Assembly: GCA_002070945.1 (NCBI GenBank)
Contig: MWEG01000034.1
Span: 62,001 to 126,000, forward strand
DNA from: Lentisphaerae bacterium ADurb.Bin082
GTDB taxonomy: Bacteria; Verrucomicrobiota; Lentisphaeria; Oligosphaerales; Oligosphaeraceae
DNA length: 64,000 bases
Direction of reading: 5' to 3'
The first letter of the stretch is position 1; every line of letters begins with the position of its first letter. A program made the position numbers and the translations under genes. Below the pieces are notes generated by a model. It did not search any database and was not told the origin of the DNA. It was given only the letters and a program-made list of their open reading frames with translations. Of this stretch, positions 54,301 through 61,748 are shown one piece after another.

Positions 54301-55123
54301 CCATGAGGTTGACGGGGCGGTCTTGACGTCCTAATTCCTGGCGCAGGCGGCAGTATTCCTGGTAGGTGGCTTGGATGGGCGCGGTCAGGGGGCCGTGCTC
54401 GAAGTCAACGCTGTCAATGCTGGTGTGGAAGGTCGTATGCCGGCAGTGGTCAGACCAGTAGGTGTCAATGGCGCGCAGTTCGGCATAGGTCGGGTCGCGC
54501 TTTTCCTCGTTGCGGAAATACTGCTGGCAGAACGCGAGGTCGGCCGGGGTCATGGCCAGGCCGAGGTCGCTTAGCATGTCAGCGAGGCCATCGGCGTTGA
54601 GGTCAATGAAGCCTGCCATGATAGGAACCGGCTCTGCCGCCGGCGCTTTCTGCTTCAGGGAAAGAGGCTTGCCTGCGGCGGCTTCCCGGGTTTCGACCGG
54701 GTTGATCAAGTACTGCTTGATTTTTTGCAGGCTGCCAGGGCAGACCTTGCCAATCAGGCGGTAGACGGTGGCGGTGCGGACTAACGGGCGGTCTTTCTGA
54801 GTCAGGAGTTGGATGCACTGAGCGGCTGAATCGGCGCGCTGGTCATATTGGCCGGGAAGTGATTCGACGGCGAAGGTGGTGGCTGCAGGATTGGCAGGCA
54901 CGTCGTCCTCATAGATGATGTCGCTGTTCGGCTCCGAGAGAACACTGTCCCGAGCAGCGGCGTACTCAGCGTCGCAGAGGCCGGAAAGGTCGTAGCGCTG
55001 GAGGATGTGGAGTGACTGCAATTCGGCGAGACCGAGATTCTCGCGAAGATTAGCGAGGAGATGCTGGGCCTCAATGTCGAAACCAGGACGCTTTTCGACA
55101 AATAATCGTCTGACGACTTCCAT
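51353..55123 (-). CDS. purL: Phosphoribosylformylglycinamidine synthase, single-chain form
   Basis: A 1256-residue enzyme of purine biosynthesis converting FGAR to FGAM. The central ATP-binding synthetase part (about 160-1000) has [43 protein letters not shown] and GGKDSMSG. The C-terminal amidotransferase domain (about 1010-1256) begins [18 protein letters not shown]. The nucleophile elbow reads GIGNGFQ, so residue 1095 is Gly (codon GGC at 51839-51841) where class I amidotransferases have Cys (GICNG). His1226 and Glu1228 of the triad (MAHSER) are kept. If this is correct, the enzyme cannot use glutamine in the usual way. It is monocistronic, with GGAG upstream of the ATG. Confidence 0.95.
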   Translation of the reverse strand: [1256 protein letters not shown]

Positions 55124-55149
55124 GACTATGGGTTCTCCAAGAATTAGGG

Positions 55150-55300
55150 GGAGTTAGTGGACAGTGGACAATGGACTTCAGTGGACTTTAGTAGACGTTA
55201 GTAGACGATGGACTGTGGACTTTGGTGGACATTAGTGGTCAGTGGACGTGGACATTAGTGGACATCAGTGGACCTTGGCCCTCGGACTTTGGACTTTAGC
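55150..55300. repeat. AGTGGAC array upstream of purL
   Basis: About fifteen words AGTGGAC, AATGGAC, AGTAGAC or TGTGGAC spaced at 7 or 10 bases (55154-55280), beginning TTAGTGGACAGTGGACAATGGAC as at 8451. It fills the spacer between purL and the TerB-like gene. Confidence 0.85.
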
Positions 55301-55320
55301 GGCGTTGTCGCCGCGAGGAA

Positions 55321-56211
55321 TCAATAAGAAAATACCGACAGGTCGTTTTTGATGCGGTTGGCGTCTTCAAGCCATAGCCATAGCGTATCTGGAATTTGGA
55401 GGATGCGTTGGCATTGGTTCAGGAGCTCGATTTCTTGGGGTGCCGTAGTGCCGTCCGCAGCGGCTAAGTCAAGAAGGTTGGCCAGCAGGCATTTTTTTTG
55501 TTCTGGGGTGAATAGTGTTGCGATGGTTTGGAAGAGTTCTTCCAGGGTGCAGGAGTCAAGGACGCGCCGACCTTGGGCGAGACATTCGCGCTGTTCGAAG
55601 ATGCGACTGATGGCTGTTAGTTCGCTGTCTGCCATGACATTGTCGGCGTGAGCCATGGCGAGCATAGCTGCGGCGAAATAGACCACGTTGGGCAGGTACT
55701 TGCGCTCATGCGGGCGAGCAAAGGTTTTGGGCGCTTTCCGTTTGGCTTTTTTGGGCAGGGGCGGCGGCGTCGTCAGCAGGGGCGGCGGCGTTGCCGGCAA
55801 GGGCGGCGGACTGTTCATGGCTGCATCCGGCGGCGGGCGCTGGCTGCGCAGGCGTTCGGCCAGGGGGCGGTCGCGGAGAGCGAAGGGGAGGCGCCAGGCT
55901 TCGTCAGTCGTTTCCAGGCAGATTTCTGCGCCAAAGGGCTGCTCGCAAATTTCCAGGCCAGTCACGTCGCTCCAGTCGAAGCGCAGGCGCTGCGTTGCGG
56001 TTTCCGGATGGCGGCCGAGAAAGACAATGCCGCCAGACCAGGTCGCCAGCCAGCCTTCTCCTGCCTGGCCAGACAAGGTGCGGAAAACCCGCAGGGCAGC
56101 CGAGGGATACCGGTGGCCGCTCTGCTGCCGGAATAATTGTTGCATCGACCAGGGGAGAGGCGTGGACATGGATAGTCGTTGCGCAAGGGTTGACAGAACA
56201 GAGGGAATCAT
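55321..56211 (-). CDS. TerB-like domain protein
   Basis: A 296-residue cytoplasmic protein. The N-terminal 100 residues are beta-rich and could be a PH-like domain (WLATWSGGIVFLGRH, RFDWSDVTGLEICEQPFG). A Pro/Lys-rich linker (about 118-155) leads to a C-terminal helical TerB-like domain: VVYFAAAMLAMAHADNVMADSELTAISRIF and KKCLLANLLDLAAADGTTAPQEIELLNQCQRIL, where the DGxxxxxE spacing of TerB metal-binding helices is visible. The ATG at 56211 overlaps the stop of the CapA-like gene (ATGA), so translation is coupled. The family is tied to tellurite and stress responses; the role here is unknown. Confidence 0.75.
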   Translation of the reverse strand: MIPSVLSTLAQRLSMSTPLPWSMQQLFRQQSGHRYPSAALRVFRTLSGQAGEGWLATWSGGIVFLGRHPETATQRLRFDWSDVTGLEICEQPFGAEICLETTDEAWRLPFALRDRPLAERLRSQRPPPDAAMNSPPPLPATPPPLLTTPPPLPKKAKRKAPKTFARPHERKYLPNVVYFAAAMLAMAHADNVMADSELTAISRIFEQRECLAQGRRVLDSCTLEELFQTIATLFTPEQKKCLLANLLDLAAADGTTAPQEIELLNQCQRILQIPDTLWLWLEDANRIKNDLSVFSY

Positions 56212-57452
56212 TCCATAAAGGACGCCTGTGAAAGCTCTTTCAGCTGCGGCGCACATTCACGGGCAGACTCCAGGCGTCCTTCTTCGACGAGGCGCATGTA
56301 GGTAGAGAGTACCTCATGGTGGGCTTCGCAGGTGAGCAGGTTGCGCAGGGGCATGAGTTTTTTGTTGGGGGCGGGGGCGTCGAAATCGGCCTGTGTCCAA
56401 GCCGCATTGATCAAGGCTTTGGCGTAACTGCTGTTGGCGGCCCAGCATTCGTGGAAGGCGATGATTTTGCTCCAGTCCGTGAGGGGTTCGGAGATTTTTT
56501 TCATATAGGCGTTGAACCCGTCCCGCTGTTTGCCGGTGAGTTGTCGGATGCTGCTGCCGTCGGCGGTGAAGGTCGTTGGGAAGAGTTGCAGCCCGCAGAC
56601 GCCTTCCTCGTCAATGTCAAAGCTGAGCAGGGCGCCGATGAGCCAGAAGTCGGCAGGGGCGTAGGGGCGGTCTTTCGGCCAGGGGAAGTAGAAATTCCCA
56701 GGACAGTAGGCAATGGCGCTGCCGTTCCAGTTTTCGACGCCCTGGAGGCAATGGGTGTGGATGTTGACGACGATGTCAGCGCCTGCATCTGCAAAGGCGC
56801 GGGACATGTTGACGACCCTGGGGCTGGGGATGGGGTTGTATTCATTGCCGCCATGCGTGATGACGATGCAGCAGTCGACCTGGGGCGCGAGTTGGAGAAT
56901 CTGGCTGATGTTGAAGCAGGGCGACAAGGGCGCAGCGCCGGGCTTGCTCGGGCCAGCGCCGCCAAATTCGTTTTCAGCGACGTTGAGAATGCCGATGCTG
57001 ATGTCATTGACTTCGACGATCAGGGGCTGGGTGGCCTCGTCAAGATTAGGGCCGGCGCCGACGGTCTTGAAGCCGTTGGCCTCCAGGGTGGCTATCGTTT
57101 CCAGGACTGGCTCTGTGCCGAAGTCGCCGATGTGGTTGTTGGCCAGGAGAGCCACGTCACCGCCCCAGGCGTGCAGGAAGTCGACGACGTCAGGATGGCA
57201 TTTTATATTGGGGCCGCTCTTGACGATCGGGGTGTCAGCAGTGGTCAGCGGAGTCTCGAACTGAATCAGCGACAAGTCAGCGGCGCTGAAGATGTCTTGC
57301 AGGTCGGCGAGGATTTCCTCTGACTTGCCTTGGAGGACGAATTCTTCGCCAGTGGCTCGCGGGCAGCAGTCGCCGGCAATCAGGACGGAGGCGCGCTTGT
57401 CGCCTCTCGGTTTGCGAATGGTCAGGATGCCTTGGTCTTGGATAACTCGCAT
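56208..57452 (-). CDS. CapA/PgsA-type metallophosphatase-like protein
   Basis: A 414-residue protein of the CapA (PGA_cap) family. The metal-binding segments are AGDCCPR near residue 26, FETPLT near 65, LLANNHIGDFG near 100, VITHGGNEYN near 197 and NIHTHCLQGVENW near 230. CapA takes part in poly-gamma-glutamate and capsule synthesis, but many members lie elsewhere with unknown substrates. There is no signal peptide. CGGAG precedes the ATG. The gene is coupled to the TerB-like gene by a 4-base overlap. Confidence 0.9.
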   Translation of the reverse strand: MRVIQDQGILTIRKPRGDKRASVLIAGDCCPRATGEEFVLQGKSEEILADLQDIFSAADLSLIQFETPLTTADTPIVKSGPNIKCHPDVVDFLHAWGGDVALLANNHIGDFGTEPVLETIATLEANGFKTVGAGPNLDEATQPLIVEVNDISIGILNVAENEFGGAGPSKPGAAPLSPCFNISQILQLAPQVDCCIVITHGGNEYNPIPSPRVVNMSRAFADAGADIVVNIHTHCLQGVENWNGSAIAYCPGNFYFPWPKDRPYAPADFWLIGALLSFDIDEEGVCGLQLFPTTFTADGSSIRQLTGKQRDGFNAYMKKISEPLTDWSKIIAFHECWAANSSYAKALINAAWTQADFDAPAPNKKLMPLRNLLTCEAHHEVLSTYMRLVEEGRLESARECAPQLKELSQASFME

Positions 57453-57511
57453 GGCAGACTCCGTATGAATGGGGGTGATGATTGGTCAGAGGACATTATG
57501 TTCTTGGGTCG

Positions 57512-59539
57512 TCATGGCGTGTTTTCAACGTTGAATTCGAGGTCGTCGACAAAAACCGTGAATGTCTTTTCGGCTGGGGTGATGCGCGGGTAGAAGTCGA
57601 CGACGAATTGGAACGGGGCGTCGAGGATCTGGTTTTGGTCGCCGCCGCGGATAGTTGGCGGGTCGGCGACTAAGTCCCATTCCAGGTCGCGCCAGCCCTC
57701 CCAGTCGATTTTGCCAGTCTTGCCCTGGAAGATTTCGCCGCGGGCGTCGCGGAAGCGCGGCGCGAAGGGAGTGCCGCAGTTGGCGCCAAACATCTTAAAG
57801 CGGACTCGGATGACTTTGACGTTGGTTTCCCCTAGGCGTTGCGAGAACAGCTTGATCATCCAGCTCTTGCGCTCCTGTTCCGGGAAGGCTGCGTGCAGGC
57901 GCAGTGAGCGTTGGCCAGAGGCGGCCTGCTCTGTGGAAAGCTCGGCTGACGTCGGAAGCGGCTGCCCATCCGCCATTTTGGCCGGCTCTGGATAGACCAG
58001 GTTCCACGGATTGCTGGTTTCGAAGTCGAATTTGCACCACCCGTCTTTGGGTACCAGGGGCAAGGCAGTAGCTCGCGGCGCTGCTGGTGTCGCGGGCGCA
58101 GCAGCCAGAGAGGGCGGGGTTGACGGGGTCGACTTAGCAGGTGCGTCGGCGTTGTTGTCGGCGGCGGCCGACGGCGTCAGGGGCAGGACGGCAGTGCGGT
58201 CTGGGCCTGCTACGGTATCGCTGTTCAGGAAGCGCACGACAGGCTCGGAGAACTGGTAGGCGTCATCATGCTTCGGAGGCGCGATGACAGACTCCTGGTC
58301 TTGGCCAGTGGCTGCCTGGAACTCGGCCAGGCCGAGGGAGGCGGCGTCACGGACGAAGCGGCCAGGATGAAAGGCGTTGGCGCTGGCAACGTACTTGGCA
58401 GTGGGCGCGACCTGGACTTCCTGATCAACGCCATTGGCGACGACGCTGGCATGCAGGTGAAGTTCGGCGTTGTCCCGCACGACCAGGCCGGTTTTGCCGC
58501 CGAGGATGGCGCAGTTGCTGACGACAACCTTGCCGTTGCCGGCAGCGTCAAAGGCATCAGCCCCAGGAGACCCGAGGATGACGACGTTCTTGAAGAAGAA
58601 AAGGCCGTTTTCCATGGGATTGCCAGGCGTGTAGCCGAGTCCGCGCGCCCGGTCAGATTGGGTGCGAACCTGAGGGCCGGCATTGTTGCGGACAACGGCG
58701 TCTTCCAGGCTGCGCGCGCCGCCGACGAAGTGAACGCCAATGCTGCGGTTGTTTTCGACTAGGACGCCCTGGTACCAGGAGCGGGAGGCCGTCACATCCT
58801 GGATGCCGTAGGTGTTGTCATGGAAGTGGCCGCCGCGAACCATGGCGGCGACGTCCTCGTGAATGGAAAAACCATCGTCGCCGTTGCAGCGGCCAGTGAT
58901 GTTTTCAAAGAGGAGGCCGCGGCAGTATCCGTGGATGTTGAAACCGTCGTTGGAGAAGTACTCCGCAATCAGGTTGCGGACGGTGATGTAGCTGCGGTTG
59001 GAGAGGGCGACGCCAGAGACGCGACCGGTGACGTAAAGTCCTAAGTCGGCTGGAGTGCGGCCAGGTTCGCAGCGGATGTACATCCCGTCCGTGGTGCAGA
59101 CCCCCTGGCCGGGTTGCAGCGTGTCTGGCTTGGCGCCGCGCGGCAGGGGAGTCAAGTCGCGATTCACCATGTATGGCGCTAAGGCGCCGTACTTGATTTT
59201 GGCCGGTTGGAAAAACAGGCCGTCGCCCTTGTCCTGCCATTGGTCTTCCGGAACAGCCATCAGGCCGCTGATGATGGCGCCGTTGCCTTCGACGGTGATC
59301 GGCTGGGTCGGCGTGCCGTCAACCGGAAACGTGATGCTCTCATAGAACGTCTGGCCGGGCGCGAGCCAGAGCGTGTCACCCGGGCCCAGCAGGCTGGTCG
59401 CAGCGGCGATCGTCTTCTTGGCAGTCGCGGCTGACAGCCCGTCCCGGCTGTCCAGGCCATTCTGGCCGTCAACATGGACGGTCTTGGCTGACAACGCCAG
59501 CATCGAGAAAAAAGCAACGGAAAAAAGAAATTTTCGCAT
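57512..59539 (-). CDS. Exported right-handed parallel beta-helix protein
   Basis: A 675-residue protein with a signal peptide (MRKFLFSVAFFSMLALSA). Residues of about 20-430 are a right-handed parallel beta-helix of the pectate-lyase-like type: HVDGQNGLDSRDGLSAATAKKTIAAA, then coils such as ISGLM, TVRNLIAEYFSNDGFNIHGYCRGLLFENITGRCNGDDGFSIHED and VVVSNCAILGGKTGLVVRDNAELHL. A Pro/Ala-rich linker (about 495-530) leads to a C-terminal beta-sandwich (about 535-670) that resembles a carbohydrate-binding module. The linker strengthens an enzyme-plus-CBM reading. A polysaccharide lyase or epimerase activity is inferred, with no catalytic residues assigned. The ATG at 59539 has no strong ribosome binding site. 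Confidence 0.82.
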   Translation of the reverse strand: MRKFLFSVAFFSMLALSAKTVHVDGQNGLDSRDGLSAATAKKTIAAATSLLGPGDTLWLAPGQTFYESITFPVDGTPTQPITVEGNGAIISGLMAVPEDQWQDKGDGLFFQPAKIKYGALAPYMVNRDLTPLPRGAKPDTLQPGQGVCTTDGMYIRCEPGRTPADLGLYVTGRVSGVALSNRSYITVRNLIAEYFSNDGFNIHGYCRGLLFENITGRCNGDDGFSIHEDVAAMVRGGHFHDNTYGIQDVTASRSWYQGVLVENNRSIGVHFVGGARSLEDAVVRNNAGPQVRTQSDRARGLGYTPGNPMENGLFFFKNVVILGSPGADAFDAAGNGKVVVSNCAILGGKTGLVVRDNAELHLHASVVANGVDQEVQVAPTAKYVASANAFHPGRFVRDAASLGLAEFQAATGQDQESVIAPPKHDDAYQFSEPVVRFLNSDTVAGPDRTAVLPLTPSAAADNNADAPAKSTPSTPPSLAAAPATPAAPRATALPLVPKDGWCKFDFETSNPWNLVYPEPAKMADGQPLPTSAELSTEQAASGQRSLRLHAAFPEQERKSWMIKLFSQRLGETNVKVIRVRFKMFGANCGTPFAPRFRDARGEIFQGKTGKIDWEGWRDLEWDLVADPPTIRGGDQNQILDAPFQFVVDFYPRITPAEKTFTVFVDDLEFNVENTP

Positions 59540-59758
59540 AGTTTGGAAAGGGTTTTTCTGCAGGTGAGGTTTGGCAATGCAACATGCGTCTGGCAATGTC
59601 GTTGAAGAGACGCGCCAGCGGTTTTCGCATGCATAAACCAGGACTGGAAGAACAAAAACAGCAACTGGCATTACATTATCATCATTTCCGGCAAGTGCGA
59701 CTTGCCAAGTCCCAGAAAAATTGCAAAAACGCCGGTTTGTCTACGGAATGCCGCTTTT

Positions 59759-60352
59759 ATGAATCAGATTCAGAAATGCCCTCATTGCGCGAAAGACGCG
59801 CTGTTTTGCGGCGACTTGTGCCCCAACTGCGGCTATGAGTCGCGCTTGGAAGAGCGCGGCGAAGCCGATTTGACGTGCGAAGAGCGCGGCCGCTACCCGG
59901 TTTATACTGCCGGTTTGGACGAGGAGCTGAGTCCGCCGCAGCGCCGCGGTCGTCTGCTCTTAGGGCTGGCGCTGCTGCTTTTGGCTCTTCCGCTGGTGGT
60001 TTGGAACGCGGTCAACGTCTGCCTGTTGCTGACGACGGACCAGGGGCATGAACTGCCGTGGGGCTGGGCGCTGCTTCTGCTGCTGGCTGCTGCCGTGGTG
60101 TTGCGGAAGGTCTGGCTGGGCCGGCGCTGCTGGGCTTGGCGGATTGGCGTCGTCGCCGCTGCGGTCAGCGGCTGCTGGCTGCTGGTGCGTCTGGCTGTAC
60201 GCTTGTCCGACGGCAGGGCGCAGCCGCTGGATTGGCTGACCGGCGCTGTCCTCAGCGTAGTCTGCCTGTGGTGCGCCTGGATTCTGGGCCGTTCCCGTGA
60301 TGTCGCAGAATTTATGTTGAGACAGAGCCGGCGCGGCGACGAGGGGGTGTGA
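59759..60352 (+). CDS. Zinc-ribbon membrane protein coupled to the DUF58 gene
   Basis: A 197-residue protein. An N-terminal zinc ribbon (CPHCAKDALFCGDLCPNCGYE, with cysteines at about residues 7, 10, 17, 21 and 24) is followed by about four membrane helices (LLLGLALLLLALPLVVW, WALLLLLAAAVVLR, IGVVAAAVSGCWLLV and AVLSVVCLWCAWIL). No family is recognised. I chose the ATG at 59759; the frame extends to 59702. Its TGA overlaps the start of the DUF58 gene by one base, so both are probably translated together. Confidence 0.75.
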   Translation: MNQIQKCPHCAKDALFCGDLCPNCGYESRLEERGEADLTCEERGRYPVYTAGLDEELSPPQRRGRLLLGLALLLLALPLVVWNAVNVCLLLTTDQGHELPWGWALLLLLAAAVVLRKVWLGRRCWAWRIGVVAAAVSGCWLLVRLAVRLSDGRAQPLDWLTGAVLSVVCLWCAWILGRSRDVAEFMLRQSRRGDEGV

Positions 60353-61686
60353 TGTCGTCCATGACGCAGGCCATTTCCAGGGGGCGCGGCGCTGCTGCCA
60401 AGACGACGTTCCGGTCGCGCTTTCAAGCTGGCCCGAAGTGGCTGGGCGGCAAGTCGCGCCATCGTCTTCCAGCGCCGTTGTTTTCCTGGTGCTTTGCGTA
60501 TGCGAGCCGTTACGTCACCTTGACCGGCGCGGCTGTGCTGCTTTGCCTGGCAGCGTTTTTGCCGGTGGCGGTTCAGGCCATCACGGCGATGCCGTTGAGC
60601 CTGCTGTTTGTGCTGCTGGCGTCACTGGTGCCGGTGAATTTGCTGCTGGGCTATTTGCTGCGGCCGCAGGTGCGCTGTTTGCGCGAGCCGCCGCGGCGGA
60701 TGGCAGCTGGCAGCACTGGCGATATCCAGTACCGGGTTCGCAACGTCGGGCGGCGGCCAGTCTACGACTTGGTCGTGGACAGTCTTCCCTTCCCTGTTTC
60801 TTTCAGCCTGCCCGCAGGCCGGGTGCGGATAGATTGCCTGGCGCCCGGCGAAGAGGCCACGCTGCGGATGCCGTTGCGGGCAGCCCGGCGCGGGAGTTAC
60901 CGCTTGCCAGCGATGTATGTCGCCAGCGGTTTCCCTTTTCATCTCTGGCAATGGGGCATGTTCGGGACAGGCGACCGCGTGGTGTACGTCCACCCCGCCT
61001 TCAAGCCCCTGTCCGGATTGGAGCTGTCCAGTCGCATGATGTACCATCCCGGCGGTATCAGCCTGAGTTCGAAAATTGGCCATTCGCTGGAATTTCAAGG
61101 CACGCGAGAATATCGCGAGGGGGACGACATCCGGCAGATTCATTGGCGTTCCTGGGCGCGGCTGGGACGCCCCGTGGTTCGCGAATATCGGGAGGAGTAC
61201 CTCTGCCATACAGCGGTGGTGATGGACACCTTGCGGCCGCGGCCATTCTTCTGGCAGGAGATGCTGCCCCCCGTTGACCCGGTGTTCGAAGCAGCGGCAT
61301 CCCTGACAGCGGCAGTGGCCGACCATCTCGCCCGCCAGGATGTCATCGTCGACCTGTTCGCTGCCGGCCCTGATTTGTACAGGTTCCGCGGCGGGCGCAG
61401 CCTCGGCTTCCTTGACAATATGCTGGATGTCCTCGCTTGCCTGGAACCGGCGGTGGTTGACCCGTTCGCTGAATTGTCAGAAGAGCTTTTGACTGAGATC
61501 GCTGAAATCAGCGGCGTGGTGCTGATTCTGCTGAGCTGGGACGAGCCGCGCCAACGCCTGACTGACCGGCTGCGACAGCTCGGCGTGGACATGACAGCGT
61601 TTCTTATCCGACCTGATGGCCAGGCCAGCCGCGAAGAGTATCCAGAATGGCTGCGCGTACTCACACCGGAGGCCATCATGACTTGA
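60352..61686 (+). CDS. DUF58 domain protein (Bat/MoxR-associated)
   Basis: A 444-residue protein. Two membrane helices at about residues 55-100 precede a beta-sandwich domain and the DUF58 core: VHPAFKPLSGLELSSRMM, EFQGTREYREGDDIRQIHWRSWARLGRPVVREYREEY (about 235-280), then a VWA-like C-terminus beginning VVMDT. DUF58 proteins are usually encoded with MoxR ATPases and BatA/B VWA proteins. Here the upstream partner is a zinc-ribbon membrane protein, and a VWA protein lies at 42484. The ATG at 60352 overlaps the upstream stop. Confidence 0.92.
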   Translation: MSSMTQAISRGRGAAAKTTFRSRFQAGPKWLGGKSRHRLPAPLFSWCFAYASRYVTLTGAAVLLCLAAFLPVAVQAITAMPLSLLFVLLASLVPVNLLLGYLLRPQVRCLREPPRRMAAGSTGDIQYRVRNVGRRPVYDLVVDSLPFPVSFSLPAGRVRIDCLAPGEEATLRMPLRAARRGSYRLPAMYVASGFPFHLWQWGMFGTGDRVVYVHPAFKPLSGLELSSRMMYHPGGISLSSKIGHSLEFQGTREYREGDDIRQIHWRSWARLGRPVVREYREEYLCHTAVVMDTLRPRPFFWQEMLPPVDPVFEAAASLTAAVADHLARQDVIVDLFAAGPDLYRFRGGRSLGFLDNMLDVLACLEPAVVDPFAELSEELLTEIAEISGVVLILLSWDEPRQRLTDRLRQLGVDMTAFLIRPDGQASREEYPEWLRVLTPEAIMT

Positions 61687-61748
61687 AAAGAATGTCCATC
61701 CAGCAGCAGGCAAAATTCGCTGGCAACTTATAACTTGGGAGAGTGATC

